Of a DNA stretch of 42,945 bases, positions 16,887 through 25,193 are shown piece by piece. A program made the translations under genes and the position numbers. Origin of the DNA: DASXRA01 sp035263725 (GTDB lineage: Bacteria; Actinomycetota; Actinomycetes; Mycobacteriales; Jatrophihabitantaceae); assembly GCA_035263725.1 (NCBI GenBank), contig DATFRC010000171.1, forward strand, positions 1 through 42,945, in the 5' to 3' direction. Within the stretch, counting starts at the first letter, position 1, and every line of letters begins with the position of its first letter. The notes under the pieces were generated by a model that saw nothing but the letters and a program-made list of their open reading frames with translations, searched no databases and had not been told where the DNA came from.

Positions 16887-17186
16887 GCCCGCCCTCGCTT
16901 TCTACCGCGGCAGGTCGCCTGCGCGTCGCGGTTGGCGGCGAGTGCACCGGCGGCGCGCGCACCGGTCCCGGCTGTCTGCGCGCTCCGCACGTCCATCGCG
17001 GTCCTCCTGCTGCGGGTATCGCGGCCCGTTGCCGAGCCAGTGGTCCGTCGCGCAGGGGGCCTCGGGACGGCATAGTCCGACGCCGCGCCGTTCCCGCGCG
17101 CTCGAATGATGGTACTTGCGCCCGGACCCGGCAAACCTGTGCCCACCGGAGACGGCCGGCTGGCGTGCTAGCCTCGAACGTCGCCC
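16887..17186. other. Intergenic region between fhaA and tRNA-Leu
   Basis: 300 bp with no supportable gene. It must contain the divergent promoters for the fhaA operon (minus) and tRNA-Leu (plus). TAGCCT at 17169-17174 is a possible -10 box for the tRNA, 12 bases before its first nucleotide. I found no convincing -35 boxes or palindromes. Confidence 0.5.
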
Positions 17187-17269
17187 GGGCAAGTGGCGGA
17201 ATGGCAGACGCGCACGGTTCAGGTCCGTGTGTCCGCAAGGACGTGGGGGTTCAACTCCCCCCTTGCCCA
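17187..17269 (+). tRNA. tRNA-Leu (anticodon CAG)
   Basis: 83-nt class II tRNA. The acceptor stem GGGCAAG pairs with CTTGCCC, the D arm is TGGCGGAATGGCAGACGCG, and anticodon stem CACGG/CCGTG encloses loop TTCAGGT, giving anticodon CAG (17220-17222). A long variable arm follows, then T arm GGGGGTTCAACTCCCCC. Discriminator A at 17269; CCA is not encoded. Confidence 0.97.
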
Positions 17270-17302
17270 CCCACCCGCAGAGCCCCCGGCCAGTCGCAGC
17301 TG

Positions 17303-17662
17303 TCAGCAGCCGCCTTCGGCAAGGTTGTCCCGAGCCCAGTTGGCTATCTGATCCAGTGCGGGCATGAGCGCGCGACCTCGGTCGGTCAACGCATACGAGA
17401 CGGCGAGGGGCGGCCCCTCGCTCACGGTGCGGGTGATGAGGCCGCCGGCGGCAAGGTCCGCGAGCCGGTCTGACAGCACCGAGTCGCTGATGCCGTCGAT
17501 CGCCCGTGCGAGCTCACGGAATCCGGCCGGCCCGGCGCTCAGGTGGCCGAGGACGATCGCGTTCCATCGCTTGCCCAGGAACCGGAAGGCCCGGGCCAGC
17601 GCCTCCGCGGACGGTACGCATTCGTCCGCCGCCGGCCGTCGGCTCCGGGTCTTCGTCGTCAC
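17303..17662 (-). CDS. HxlR family winged-helix transcriptional regulator
   Basis: 119 residues with the HxlR core: ALARAFRFLGKRWNAIVLGHL (helix 1), GFRELARAIDGISDSVLSDRL (recognition helix region) and the wing RTVSEGPPLAVSYALTDRG. Such proteins are usually thiol- or electrophile-responsive repressors of neighbouring oxidoreductases. TACTAT lies seven bases before the GTG start, so the transcript is probably leaderless. It diverges from the flavoenzyme fusion gene, with palindromes in the 82-bp gap, which makes that gene the likely target. Two cysteines (near residue 15 and the C-terminal residue) could sense redox; this is inference. Confidence 0.93.
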   Translation of the reverse strand: MTTKTRSRRPAADECVPSAEALARAFRFLGKRWNAIVLGHLSAGPAGFRELARAIDGISDSVLSDRLADLAAGGLITRTVSEGPPLAVSYALTDRGRALMPALDQIANWARDNLAEGGC

Positions 17663-17669
17663 GTTGGCG

Positions 17670-17694
17670 ATAGTACCGTAATAGTCGCTACTAT
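17670..17694. promoter_or_regulatory. Probable HxlR operator and divergent promoters
   Basis: ATAGT (17681-17685) and ACTAT (17690-17694) form an inverted repeat with a 4-base spacer. A second copy of the half-site, ATAGTA, occurs at 17670-17675 and also pairs with TACTAT at 17689-17694. Read on the minus strand, 17675-17670 is TACTAT, the presumed -10 of the HxlR gene; read on plus, 17689-17694 is TACTAT, a possible -10 for the fusion gene. The overlap of operator and both -10 boxes suits mutual repression. Confidence 0.6.
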
Positions 17695-17744
17695 TTTCGT
17701 AGTGGCTAGGGACTACGTCGCACCATCGAGAACGGAGCGTGGCA

Positions 17745-20006
17745 ATGCCCGACTATGGACACAAGCTCGCCTTCGGCACCTTCCTGACCCCGCAGAACCA
17801 ACGCCCGCACGACGTCGTAGCGCTCGCTCAGCTCACCGAGCAGGTCGGTCTCGACCTGGCGACCTTCCAGGACCACCCGTACCAGCCGGCTTTCCTGGAC
17901 ACCTGGACGTTGCTGTCCTGGGTCGCAGCGCAGACGCGGACGCTGCGCGTAGCGGGGAACGTGCTGAATCTGCCGCTGCGCCCACCGGCGGTGCTGGCTC
18001 GGGCTGCGGCGAGCCTGGACCTGCTGTCGGGCGGACGGTTCGAACTGGGGCTGGGCGCCGGAGGGTTTTGGGACGCGATCGTGGCGATGGGCGGCCCGCG
18101 CCGCTCGCCCGGCGAGGCGGTGCAGGCGCTCAGCGAGGCGATCGACGTCATCCGCGCCGTCTGGGACACCTCGGAGCACGGCGGCGTCCGAGTGGCCGGC
18201 CAGCACTACCGGGTTTGGGGCGCCAAGCGCGGGCCGGAGCCGGCGCACGACATCCCGATCTGGGTGGGCGACGTCAAGCCGCGGATGCTGCGCCTGATCG
18301 GCGAGAAGGCCGACGGGTGGCTGCCTAGCCTGTCCTACCTGCAGCCGGGTGACCTCGAACGCGGTCAGGGCATCATCGACGAGGCAGCGACGTCGGCGGG
18401 CCGCGACCCACGCCAGATACGGCGGCTGCTCAACGTGAACGGCAGCTTCCCGTCGAATGATCAGGGATTCCTGCAAGGCCCGCCTGCGCAGTGGGTCGAG
18501 CAACTGCTGCCACTCGTGCTCCAGCACGGCGTCGGCACGTTCATCTTGTGGGCCGACGACCCGCGGTCGATCGAGATCTGGGGTGGCGAGGTGGCGCCGG
18601 CGCTACGCGAAGCGGTCGCGCGCGAACGGCGGACGGCCGGCACGTCGTCCGGGGAGGTGGTGCGCAGCCCAAAAGCGCTGGCACTCCGGCATAAGGGCAT
18701 CGACTACGCCGCCGTGCCACGGTCGCTGGAGGTCGTCGAGCCCGGTGATCGCACATACGCCAGGGTACGGTCGAATTTCTGGTACGCCGGAGCGCCCGGC
18801 CTGGTGCTCCGCCCGGGCGGTGTCGACGAGGTTGTGGCAGCGCTTGGGTACGCGCGCTCGCAGGAGGTGTCGCTGTCGATCCGCAGTGGCGGCCACGGCG
18901 TCACGGGCAACTCGACCAACGACGGCGGCATCGTCATCGACCTCGACCGGCTCGACGCGGTCGAGGTGCTCGACCCGGACGCAGGCCGCATCCGGGTCGG
19001 ACCAGGAGCGCGCTGGCGGACGGTGGCTGAGGCGCTCACGCCGTTCGGGCTGGCGATCAGCTCTGGTGACTACGGCGGAGTCGGCGTCGGCGGGCTGGCC
19101 ACCGCCGGCGGCGTCGGCTTTCTCGCCCGCAAGCACGGGCTCACGATCGACCACATCGTCGCCGCCGAGGTCGTGCTGGCCGACGGCCGCGCCGTGCGCG
19201 CCGACGCCGCCGACCACCCGGACCTGTTCTGGGCGCTGCGCGGTGCGGGCGGCAATTTCGGCATTGTCACAGCCTTCGAGTTCTTGGCGGCGCCCGTACG
19301 CGACGTCGTCTACTCGCGGATGGTCTTCCAGGGCGGTGACCTGGCCGAGCTGCTGCCGCGCTGGGGCGAGATCATCGAGAGCGCGCCCCGGGAGCTCGAA
19401 AGCTTCCTCTACTCGGCCACGCAGCGCGGGACGCCTTCGTTCGTGCAACTGACCAATATCTACGCGGGCGACGACGATCGCGCGGCCATTGATGCGCTCA
19501 CCCCGCTGCTCGACATCGGCCGGGTGCTCGACCAGGAAGCCGTCCGCGCGCCGTACGCCGCGGTCTCGCCCGCGGCCGAAGGCCCACACTCGGGTGGGCG
19601 GACCCGTCCCTTCGTGGGCAGCGGGCTGGCGGTTCACCTCGACACCGAGGTGAGCAAGCTGATCGCGGAGAGCATGCACGCCGGCGTGGTGCGCTGGCTC
19701 TCGATCCGCCCGGTCGGCGGCGCCGTGAACGACGTCGATCCGCGAGCCACCGCCTACGCGCACCGCCACCAGAACTTCTCCGTCTCCGACATCGGAACCC
19801 GGGATGCTTCCTTCCACGCTCATTGGGACGAACTGCGGGCGCACCTCGACGGGCTGTACATCAACTTCGAGAGCGACCAGCGCCCCGAGCGCCTCGCCGA
19901 CGCCTACCCGGGCGAGACGCTGACCCGGCTGCGGCGACTCAAGACTGCCTATGACCCGGACAACGTCTTCAACCAGAACTTCCCGATCCCGCCGGGTGTG
20001 CCGTAG
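17745..20006 (+). CDS. Fusion flavoenzyme: luciferase-like (LLM/F420 type) domain plus FAD-linked BBE-type oxidase domain
   Basis: 753 residues in one uninterrupted frame. Residues about 4-290 form a luciferase-like TIM barrel of the F420/FMN-dependent LLM class: opening KLAFGTFLTPQN, the block ASLDLLSGGRFELGLGAGG, and PIWVGDVKPRMLRLIGEKADGW (shown in parts). A linker of about 45 residues leads to a PCMH-type FAD-binding domain (about 340-515) with SIRSGGHG; the His (about 384) is the usual site of 8-alpha-histidyl FAD attachment. GGVGVGGLATAGGVG and GAGGNFGIVTAFEF follow, and the C-terminal BBE segment ends in VFNQNFPIPP. The Cys used for bicovalent FAD attachment in berberine-bridge enzymes is not seen. 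ATG 17745 has GGAG seven bases upstream. Probably controlled by HxlR. Substrate unknown. Confidence 0.92.
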   Translation: MPDYGHKLAFGTFLTPQNQRPHDVVALAQLTEQVGLDLATFQDHPYQPAFLDTWTLLSWVAAQTRTLRVAGNVLNLPLRPPAVLARAAASLDLLSGGRFELGLGAGGFWDAIVAMGGPRRSPGEAVQALSEAIDVIRAVWDTSEHGGVRVAGQHYRVWGAKRGPEPAHDIPIWVGDVKPRMLRLIGEKADGWLPSLSYLQPGDLERGQGIIDEAATSAGRDPRQIRRLLNVNGSFPSNDQGFLQGPPAQWVEQLLPLVLQHGVGTFILWADDPRSIEIWGGEVAPALREAVARERRTAGTSSGEVVRSPKALALRHKGIDYAAVPRSLEVVEPGDRTYARVRSNFWYAGAPGLVLRPGGVDEVVAALGYARSQEVSLSIRSGGHGVTGNSTNDGGIVIDLDRLDAVEVLDPDAGRIRVGPGARWRTVAEALTPFGLAISSGDYGGVGVGGLATAGGVGFLARKHGLTIDHIVAAEVVLADGRAVRADAADHPDLFWALRGAGGNFGIVTAFEFLAAPVRDVVYSRMVFQGGDLAELLPRWGEIIESAPRELESFLYSATQRGTPSFVQLTNIYAGDDDRAAIDALTPLLDIGRVLDQEAVRAPYAAVSPAAEGPHSGGRTRPFVGSGLAVHLDTEVSKLIAESMHAGVVRWLSIRPVGGAVNDVDPRATAYAHRHQNFSVSDIGTRDASFHAHWDELRAHLDGLYINFESDQRPERLADAYPGETLTRLRRLKTAYDPDNVFNQNFPIPPGVP

Positions 20007-20037
20007 CGAGCTCCGGCGTCCAGGAGCGGCCTTGCGC

Positions 20038-20337
20038 TCAGTCTCGACTATGCCGGTATCTGCGCTGCCGCCGCCCGCGATTGGCGTGCGCGATGATGAG
20101 CCAGCTGGCGAGGACGTTGGCGGCAAGCAGCGTCATGGCCGCGGCGGTGAGCTTTCCGTTGAAGCCAGCGGTGTTGAGCAGACGCGCGGCGAGAACGGCG
20201 ACTTCGACGATGACGGCGACCCCGAGGATCCGCCGCATCACTCTGAGCTGAGCGACGCTGAACCAGTGGCGCCGGCGCGCGCCCGGCTGGGAATGCCGTG
20301 CGGCTACGGTCCACCCTGCTGCGTGCGAGCTAGCCAC
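20038..20337 (-). CDS. Small two-helix membrane protein, unknown function
   Basis: 99 residues, not matched to a family I know. Two hydrophobic segments are visible, about 36-55 (LGVAVIVEVAVLAARLL) and about 64-84 (AAAMTLLAANVLASWLIIAHA), with basic residues at both ends, including a C-terminal NRGRRQRRYRH tail. GACTAT lies six bases before the GTG at 20337, fitting a leaderless start. An internal ATG at 20238 would give 66 residues with both helices intact. It converges on the preceding fusion gene with a 31-bp gap. Confidence 0.6.
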   Translation of the reverse strand: MASSHAAGWTVAARHSQPGARRRHWFSVAQLRVMRRILGVAVIVEVAVLAARLLNTAGFNGKLTAAAMTLLAANVLASWLIIAHANRGRRQRRYRHSRD

Positions 20338-20467
20338 CTACCCATAGTCACCCAAATGCGCCCGCAGTTCTAGCCCGTTTGAGTGAACCGTGCGAAACGC
20401 TCAGCCGACGCGCAACGCGGGCAGGCCCGGAGACCGGCCGCTACGAGGCCCGGCGGCAGGGTTGCGA

Positions 20468-21574
20468 TCACGGATCCTCGGGCTCGGTGATCCACGCAGA
20501 GAAGACGGGAACGCCGTCCCACTCGCCACCGATTGCCCGAGCCACCACGGCATACGGATGACCAAACCGCAGCGTGGCTGTACGCTTGCGGCCCACGATG
20601 ACGGCGACCGCCCTGATGCCCATCGCGGTCACCGCAGCGGCCTCGAAGCCGGTGCGCGTGTAGCGTGCCAGCGCCGACTGCGTGGCCTCCGCGCGGTACT
20701 GGCCGCGCGGCAGCAATTCGACGAGTGCTTGGGCAGCGGCGGGAAACCCGAACTCCGGCCGCATCAGATCGTGCTGGCTGCGCGCCGACCACGTGGGCAG
20801 CACTGCGATGTGCTGCTGGCCGTGGCCCTGTGTATCGACGATCGTCCAGAGTTGACTATCGCCCAGCCGCAGCTCGAACAGCGAGCGCCGTGGCAGCGGG
20901 CCGTGCGCCGCAGCAAGCACGTCGGCCGGCGCCACCGCACGATCAGCGATGACCGACGTGACTGCCAGCCCGTCGGCTGAACGGGCGGTGTGCACGGCCA
21001 CGTCGCCGACCGGCGAGGACGCGACGTAGGCCTCGTGCTGCGGCACCGATCGGAGCACCTGCTTGACTCGCTCCGACCAGGGGCTGCGCAGTTCGGCAGA
21101 CGGCGCCAGTTCGAACGGTGCCTCCCAGTCGACGCTTGTCGCCAGCGCCGATGCGAGCACGACCACCGTGTCCGACCGGACCTCCACAGGGAAGCGCTCG
21201 ATAAGCCCCAGCGTGTGCTCGGCGGCCCAGCGGTCCGCGTCCGCCTCGCTCGGGATGCCGCCGACCTCGACGGCGGCCGGCAACTCGGCCAACCACGACT
21301 GCAGCGCGGCGACGACCTCCGGGCTGCGCCACACCGCGGCGGCCGACGCCACGGCGGGATGCGGCTTCGCAAGCAGCGCGGCCGCGGCGTCGCGTGCGTC
21401 CTCCGGCGATGCGCCGAGGATTTCCGTCAGCTCCTCCCGCGCACCACCCGTCGCGGCCGGCGCCGCCAGCGCGAGCAGCAGCCAGGCGCCGAGCGGGGAC
21501 GCCACGTACTGATCGCCGTCGACGGCGCGGTGGAAGCGCTCGGCGTACCGGGCAATCAACGGGGCTATGTTCAT
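20468..21574 (-). CDS. Serpin family protein
   Basis: 368 residues, the normal length for a serpin core. N-terminal YVASPLGAWLLLALAAPAA matches the helix B region (SPxS in animal serpins). The hinge of the reactive-centre loop is recognisable as TGFEAAAVTAMG (small residues needed for loop insertion), followed about 20 residues later by FGHPYAVVAR and near the end PVFSAWITEP, equivalent to the serpin HPFLF and FxGRVxxP signatures. No signal peptide is visible, so it probably acts in the cytoplasm. The ATG at 21574 is preceded by CAAGGG and, six bases up, CACGCT. The long open frame upstream is only antisense to phzF. It diverges from the PhzF-like gene. Target protease unknown. Confidence 0.82.
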   Translation of the reverse strand: MNIAPLIARYAERFHRAVDGDQYVASPLGAWLLLALAAPAATGGAREELTEILGASPEDARDAAAALLAKPHPAVASAAAVWRSPEVVAALQSWLAELPAAVEVGGIPSEADADRWAAEHTLGLIERFPVEVRSDTVVVLASALATSVDWEAPFELAPSAELRSPWSERVKQVLRSVPQHEAYVASSPVGDVAVHTARSADGLAVTSVIADRAVAPADVLAAAHGPLPRRSLFELRLGDSQLWTIVDTQGHGQQHIAVLPTWSARSQHDLMRPEFGFPAAAQALVELLPRGQYRAEATQSALARYTRTGFEAAAVTAMGIRAVAVIVGRKRTATLRFGHPYAVVARAIGGEWDGVPVFSAWITEPEDP

Positions 21575-21580
21575 CCCTTG

Positions 21581-21651
21581 AGCGTGCCACGCCGCCAGGC
21601 CGGACCGCGCGGATTGGCGCTGTGCCGAGGTCCGGCACGCTCGTAGCGTGC
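21581..21651. promoter_or_regulatory. Repeated palindromic half-sites between serpin and PhzF-like genes
   Basis: AGCGTGC(C) occurs at 21581-21588 and 21645-21651, and its reverse complement (G)GCACGCT at 21634-21641. The last two form a tight palindrome, GCACGCT-CGT-AGCGTGC (21635-21651), directly before phzF. TAGCGT (21644-21649), seven bases before the ATG at 21657, is the likely -10 of a leaderless phzF transcript and lies inside the palindrome, so a regulator bound there would block it. The first half-site touches the serpin start region. Confidence 0.5.
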
Positions 21652-21656
21652 TGGCC

Positions 21657-22469
21657 ATGCGCATCCGGATCATCGACGCGTTCACCGAGCGCCCCTTCGC
21701 GGGCAACCCCGCCGGCGTGTGCCTCCTCGACGGTGATGCCTGGCCGGACGAGACGTGGATGCGCCAGGTCGCCGCCGAGGTGCACGCCTCCGAGACGGCG
21801 TTCGCCCACCCGATGGGCGGCGACAACGAGTGGGGGCTGCGCTGGTTCACGCCGGCCGTCGAGAGCGACCTGTGCGGGCACGCCACCCTTGCCACCACCC
21901 ACGCGCTGCGAAGCGACGACCGGATCGCCGGCGCCGTCCGATACCACACCCGCAGCGGCGTGCTGATCGCCCATCCGAACGACGACGACACGATCACCCT
22001 TGACTTCCCTGCGGCACCACTCACCGAGGTGCCGATCCCGGAGGGCTTGGTGGAAGCGCTCGGCGTCAAACCCGAGGCGACATATCGCACCGGCCCGCTA
22101 CGTGACCTTCTGACCGTCCTGTCGGACGAGGCAGCCGTCCGCGCTGTCGCACCGGACATCGCCGCCGTCGAGGCGCTGACCCGCCGCGACAACATCCGCG
22201 GCGTCACCGTGACAGCGCCCGCTACGGAATACGACTTCGTGTCGCGATTCTTTGCGCCCGGGGACGGCATCCCCGAGGACCCGGTGACCGGAAGCGCCCA
22301 CACGGCGATCGCGCCGTACTGGGCGGGGCGGCTGGGACGCGACGAACTGACCGGGCTGCAGGCCTCGGCACGTACCGGCGTGCTGCGTCTGGCAGTGCGC
22401 GGCGACCGGGTGCATATCACCGGCAGCGCGGTCACCGTTGTAGACGGGACGCTGCTCAGCGAACCGTGA
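21657..22469 (+). CDS. PhzF family isomerase/epimerase
   Basis: 270 residues, the family norm. Motifs: FTERPFAGNPAGVCLL at the N-terminus, ASETAF with the catalytic Glu, ESDLCGHATLATTHAL, and GIPEDPVTGSAHTAIAPYW in the second half. This is the diaminopimelate-epimerase-like double fold used for isomerisation of amino-acid-like or isochorismate-derived substrates. No phenazine genes are nearby, so a role in phenazine synthesis is not supported. The ATG at 21657 is preceded by TAGCGT at seven bases rather than a Shine-Dalgarno. It overlaps the acylphosphatase gene tail-to-tail by 14 bp. Confidence 0.93.
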   Translation: MRIRIIDAFTERPFAGNPAGVCLLDGDAWPDETWMRQVAAEVHASETAFAHPMGGDNEWGLRWFTPAVESDLCGHATLATTHALRSDDRIAGAVRYHTRSGVLIAHPNDDDTITLDFPAAPLTEVPIPEGLVEALGVKPEATYRTGPLRDLLTVLSDEAAVRAVAPDIAAVEALTRRDNIRGVTVTAPATEYDFVSRFFAPGDGIPEDPVTGSAHTAIAPYWAGRLGRDELTGLQASARTGVLRLAVRGDRVHITGSAVTVVDGTLLSEP

Positions 22470-22728
22470 AGCCGGCCGCTCCGTCCGGCTGGCTCCACTC
22501 CGGCGTGACGGCGCGTACGTAGCCGGGCGCGTCCGGGCCGCGCAGCCACTCGAGCAGCGCTTCGCAGGCCGGGCGCGGGCCTTCAGCAACCACCTCGACG
22601 CGACCGTCGGGCAGGTTCGTCGCTGACCCGAACAGCCCGAGGGCGCGTGCCTGGGCGCGGGTCCAGTACCGGAATCCCACGCCCTGCACGCGCCCCTCGA
22701 CGGACGCGGTCAGCCGTACCTCGTCCAC
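22456..22728 (-). CDS. acyP: Acylphosphatase
   Basis: 90-residue small enzyme hydrolysing acyl phosphates. Core GRVQGVGFRYWTRAQA contains the catalytic Arg, and SATNLPDGRVEVVAEG contains the catalytic Asn. Length and both motifs fit exactly. The GTG at 22728 is chosen: the open frame extends further upstream only because it runs into the 3' end of the decayed MFS gene. TAGCGT lies seven bases before the GTG (22741-22736), and its TAG is the stop codon in one frame of that decayed gene, so acylphosphatase appears to have its own leaderless promoter. Confidence 0.93.
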   Translation of the reverse strand: MDEVRLTASVEGRVQGVGFRYWTRAQARALGLFGSATNLPDGRVEVVAEGPRPACEALLEWLRGPDAPGYVRAVTPEWSQPDGAAGFTVR

Positions 22729-22738
22729 CGAGCCGACG

Positions 22739-23920
22739 CTACCGTCGGCGTGGCAGCAGGTGAACGTGCACGGCCACCGCGGCGGCGAAGCCACCAGGTA
22801 CGGGATGCACGCTTCGAAACCGTGCACCACGTCCGGACCGGCACCGTAGAAAACGATGCCGATGATCGCGAAGCCGATTGCGTTGCCGACCTGCGTACCG
22901 ACGACAGGACGCCCGCCGGCGTCCGGGCGGAAAGCCCCAGGCCGGCGGCCAGCACGAGTGCGCCCAGTGCCAGCGCTTGCCGTCCCATCCGGGCCGCCAC
23001 CGCCTGCGCCGCCACGGACGCCGCCAGGAAGCTGATACCCAGCCAGCTAAAGGTCTGGCCGGATTCCAGCGCCCATGCCGCGGCCCAGCTGCAGGTAGAG
23101 GGCGAGCGCCAGGAAGAACGAAGTCAATCCCGCGAAGTATGTCAGCGTACTGACAGTGCCGACGCTGAGCGCGCGGGACCGCACCAGCCCCATGTCGACC
23201 AGCGGAATGCGGCCGCGGCGCGCCACGCGAAGCTCCCACCACACGAAGTCGGCTAGCAGCACGAACGCGATAGCCAGTGACATCCACGGGTAGGCCGGCC
23301 ATCCGTACTGACGTCCCTCGACGAGTGGCAGCACGATCGCGACCAGCGCCGAGGTGATCAATCCGGCGCCTACGAGGTCGAGCCGTCCGTGGCTGTCGGA
23401 GCGCGATTCCGGTACGTGGCGGCGGGTGCCGACCAGCGCCGCAACCCCGACCGGCAGGTTGATGAGGAAGCACATGCGCCAGCCGAGGCCGGCCACATCC
23501 GCGCGGATCAGCGCGCCGCCGATCAGCTGTCCGCCTATGCCGCCGAAGCCCATCGTGAGGCTGTACGCGGTGAATGCGCGGGCCCGGCCCGCGGTGCCCG
23601 GATAAGGCAAGCCCGATGATGGCGAGCACCTGCGGGGTCATCAGCGCCGCAGCGGCGCCCTGTGCGATCCGTGCGCCGACGAGGAGCCCGGCGGCGAATG
23701 CCAATCCGTATCCGGCAACGACCCACTCGATCGACGTCGCGGTGGCGACCGGGTCTGCCTGCATTGTCGGCACGGCGACATTCGCGATCAAGAAGTCGAA
23801 GGTGACCATAAACGTCCGGGCCAGAGCCACGGGGAGCGCCAGCCACCGCTTTCAATGCTTCTCTGCCGGAGTGGACCGCGAGCGCTCATCGCGCTGTAGT
23901 TCGGTTGCCGTAACAGTCAT
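22739..23920 (-). pseudogene. Decayed MFS transporter (DHA2/EmrB-like) with stop, frameshifts and deletions
   Basis: Starting at ATG 23920 (MTVTATELQ...), the frame hits TGA at 23854-23852 where a Trp would restore ...EKH-W-KRWLALPVAL. It then reads FMVTFDFLIANVAVP and EWVVAGYGLAFAAGLLVGA, typical of TM1-TM2. About 40 residues that should hold the GDxxGRR loop are missing: GLLVGA joins directly to RIAQGAAAALMTPQVL. Around 23600 the reading shifts to another frame (YSLTMGFGGIGGQLIGGALI ... FFLALALYLQLG), near 23070 to a third (LGISFLAASVAAQAVAARMG). A further large deletion follows before QVGNAIGFAIIGIVFYGAG, and the end LLPRRR falls back in the first frame. Not expected to make a transporter. 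It lies just downstream of the ArsR/MFS pair. Confidence 0.88.
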
Positions 23921-23957
23921 GGGCATTACCGTCGCCGGGCGCGGGTCATTGTGTCGA

Positions 23958-25193
23958 TTACCGGACAGGTAAGGCAGGTTCCGGCTCGAGCTCCCGCAAC
24001 GCGGGTAACGGCGAGCGAACCAGCCACAACGCGCACGTGACCGCACCGCCGACCGCCAGCCACAGCGTCGGGCGCAGTCCAATGGCGCTGCCGAGCATTC
24101 CGCCGGTAAGTGCGCCCAGCGGCCGCATCCCGTAGTTCACGGTCCGGTAAGCGCCGCTGACCCGCGAGCGCAGTTCGTGCGGGATGACTCCGGCGAAGAT
24201 CGCTCCGCCCGCGATGTCGAGCAGCATCACGCCCACACCGGAGCCAAATTCCGCGGCGACCAGGCACGCCAGGACAAGCGTGTGCGGGCCGCCCGCTGCG
24301 GGGATCAGCACGAGCGGCGCGGGGAACAGCACGCAGCCCGCAATGAATGTCGGGCCGATGCCAATCCGGCGCGTCACCCGTCCCGCAACCAGCGCCCCGA
24401 GCACCCCGCCGACCGCGCCGACACCGAGTACCAGGCCGAGCGCCGCCGGCCGGACCGACAGCGATCGCGTCGCGTACAAGATCATGATCGCGTTGAGCGC
24501 GAACGTGAAGAAGTTGACCGTGGCGGTAGCGCCGAGCGCGGAGCGCACGATCGGCGATGCGGCGATGAACCGCGCGCCGGCGATCAATTGCCCCTCGCCC
24601 GGCTCGGCTACAGGCGGTTCCACCGGCCGGATGCGCGCGAGTGTCAGCGCGGAGACCAAAAATGTCAGCGCGTCCAGGACGATTGCGCCCGGGGCGCTGA
24701 ACGCCGCGACCAGCAGCCCGGCCCCGCTCTGCCCCACGATCATCGACATTGCCCGGCTGCCGTTGAGCAGCGACTCGCCCTCGACGTAGCGATCCCGTGG
24801 CACCACCGACACGAACAGGGCGGTATAGGCGACGAAGAACAGCACGTCCAGAGTCCCGACCGCGAACGTCACGGCGAACATCTGCGGCAGGCCGAGCCGG
24901 CCGAGCAGATAGCTGACCGGAATTGTCACCATGAGCACAGCCCGGCCGACGTCCGCGGCGAGCATGACCCGCCGGCGGTGGCCGCGACGGTCGATTGCGC
25001 TCCCCGCGGCCAGCGACAACAGCAGGCTGGGCAGCAGCCCGGCAGCCGTGAGCAACCCCATCTGCGTGGCGTTCGCGGAAAGGACGAGAACAGCGGTCAG
25101 CGGCACTGCGAACAGCGATACCTGATCACCCACCAGAGACACGGTCTGGCCGATCCAGAAGCGACGGAACGCCATGTCCCTGAGCAGGGTCAC
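23958..25193 (-). CDS. MFS transporter (MFS_3/EntS-like exporter)
   Basis: 411 residues, about 12 hydrophobic segments. Opening FRRFWIGQTVSLVGDQVSLFAVPL is the hallmark of the enterobactin-exporter/macrolide-efflux branch; AAGSAIDRRGHRRR is the loop 2-3 motif, and VIPHELRSRVSGAYRTVNYGMRPLGALTGG is the equivalent loop in the second half (quoted in part). The GTG overlaps the stop of the ArsR-type gene (GTGA), so regulator and pump are one operon and the regulator probably controls the pump. Cargo unknown. Confidence 0.92.
   Translation of the reverse strand: MTLLRDMAFRRFWIGQTVSLVGDQVSLFAVPLTAVLVLSANATQMGLLTAAGLLPSLLLSLAAGSAIDRRGHRRRVMLAADVGRAVLMVTIPVSYLLGRLGLPQMFAVTFAVGTLDVLFFVAYTALFVSVVPRDRYVEGESLLNGSRAMSMIVGQSGAGLLVAAFSAPGAIVLDALTFLVSALTLARIRPVEPPVAEPGEGQLIAGARFIAASPIVRSALGATATVNFFTFALNAIMILYATRSLSVRPAALGLVLGVGAVGGVLGALVAGRVTRRIGIGPTFIAGCVLFPAPLVLIPAAGGPHTLVLACLVAAEFGSGVGVMLLDIAGGAIFAGVIPHELRSRVSGAYRTVNYGMRPLGALTGGMLGSAIGLRPTLWLAVGGAVTCALWLVRSPLPALRELEPEPALPVR

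Noticed and set aside
20338..20467. Possible gene or RNA between the small membrane protein and the serpin
   Set aside because: 130 bp with no coding composition, palindrome or promoter that I could support.
21575..22549. Upstream extension of the serpin frame (about 325 codons)
   Set aside because: Antisense to the PhzF-like gene; serpin homology begins only at the ATG 21574.
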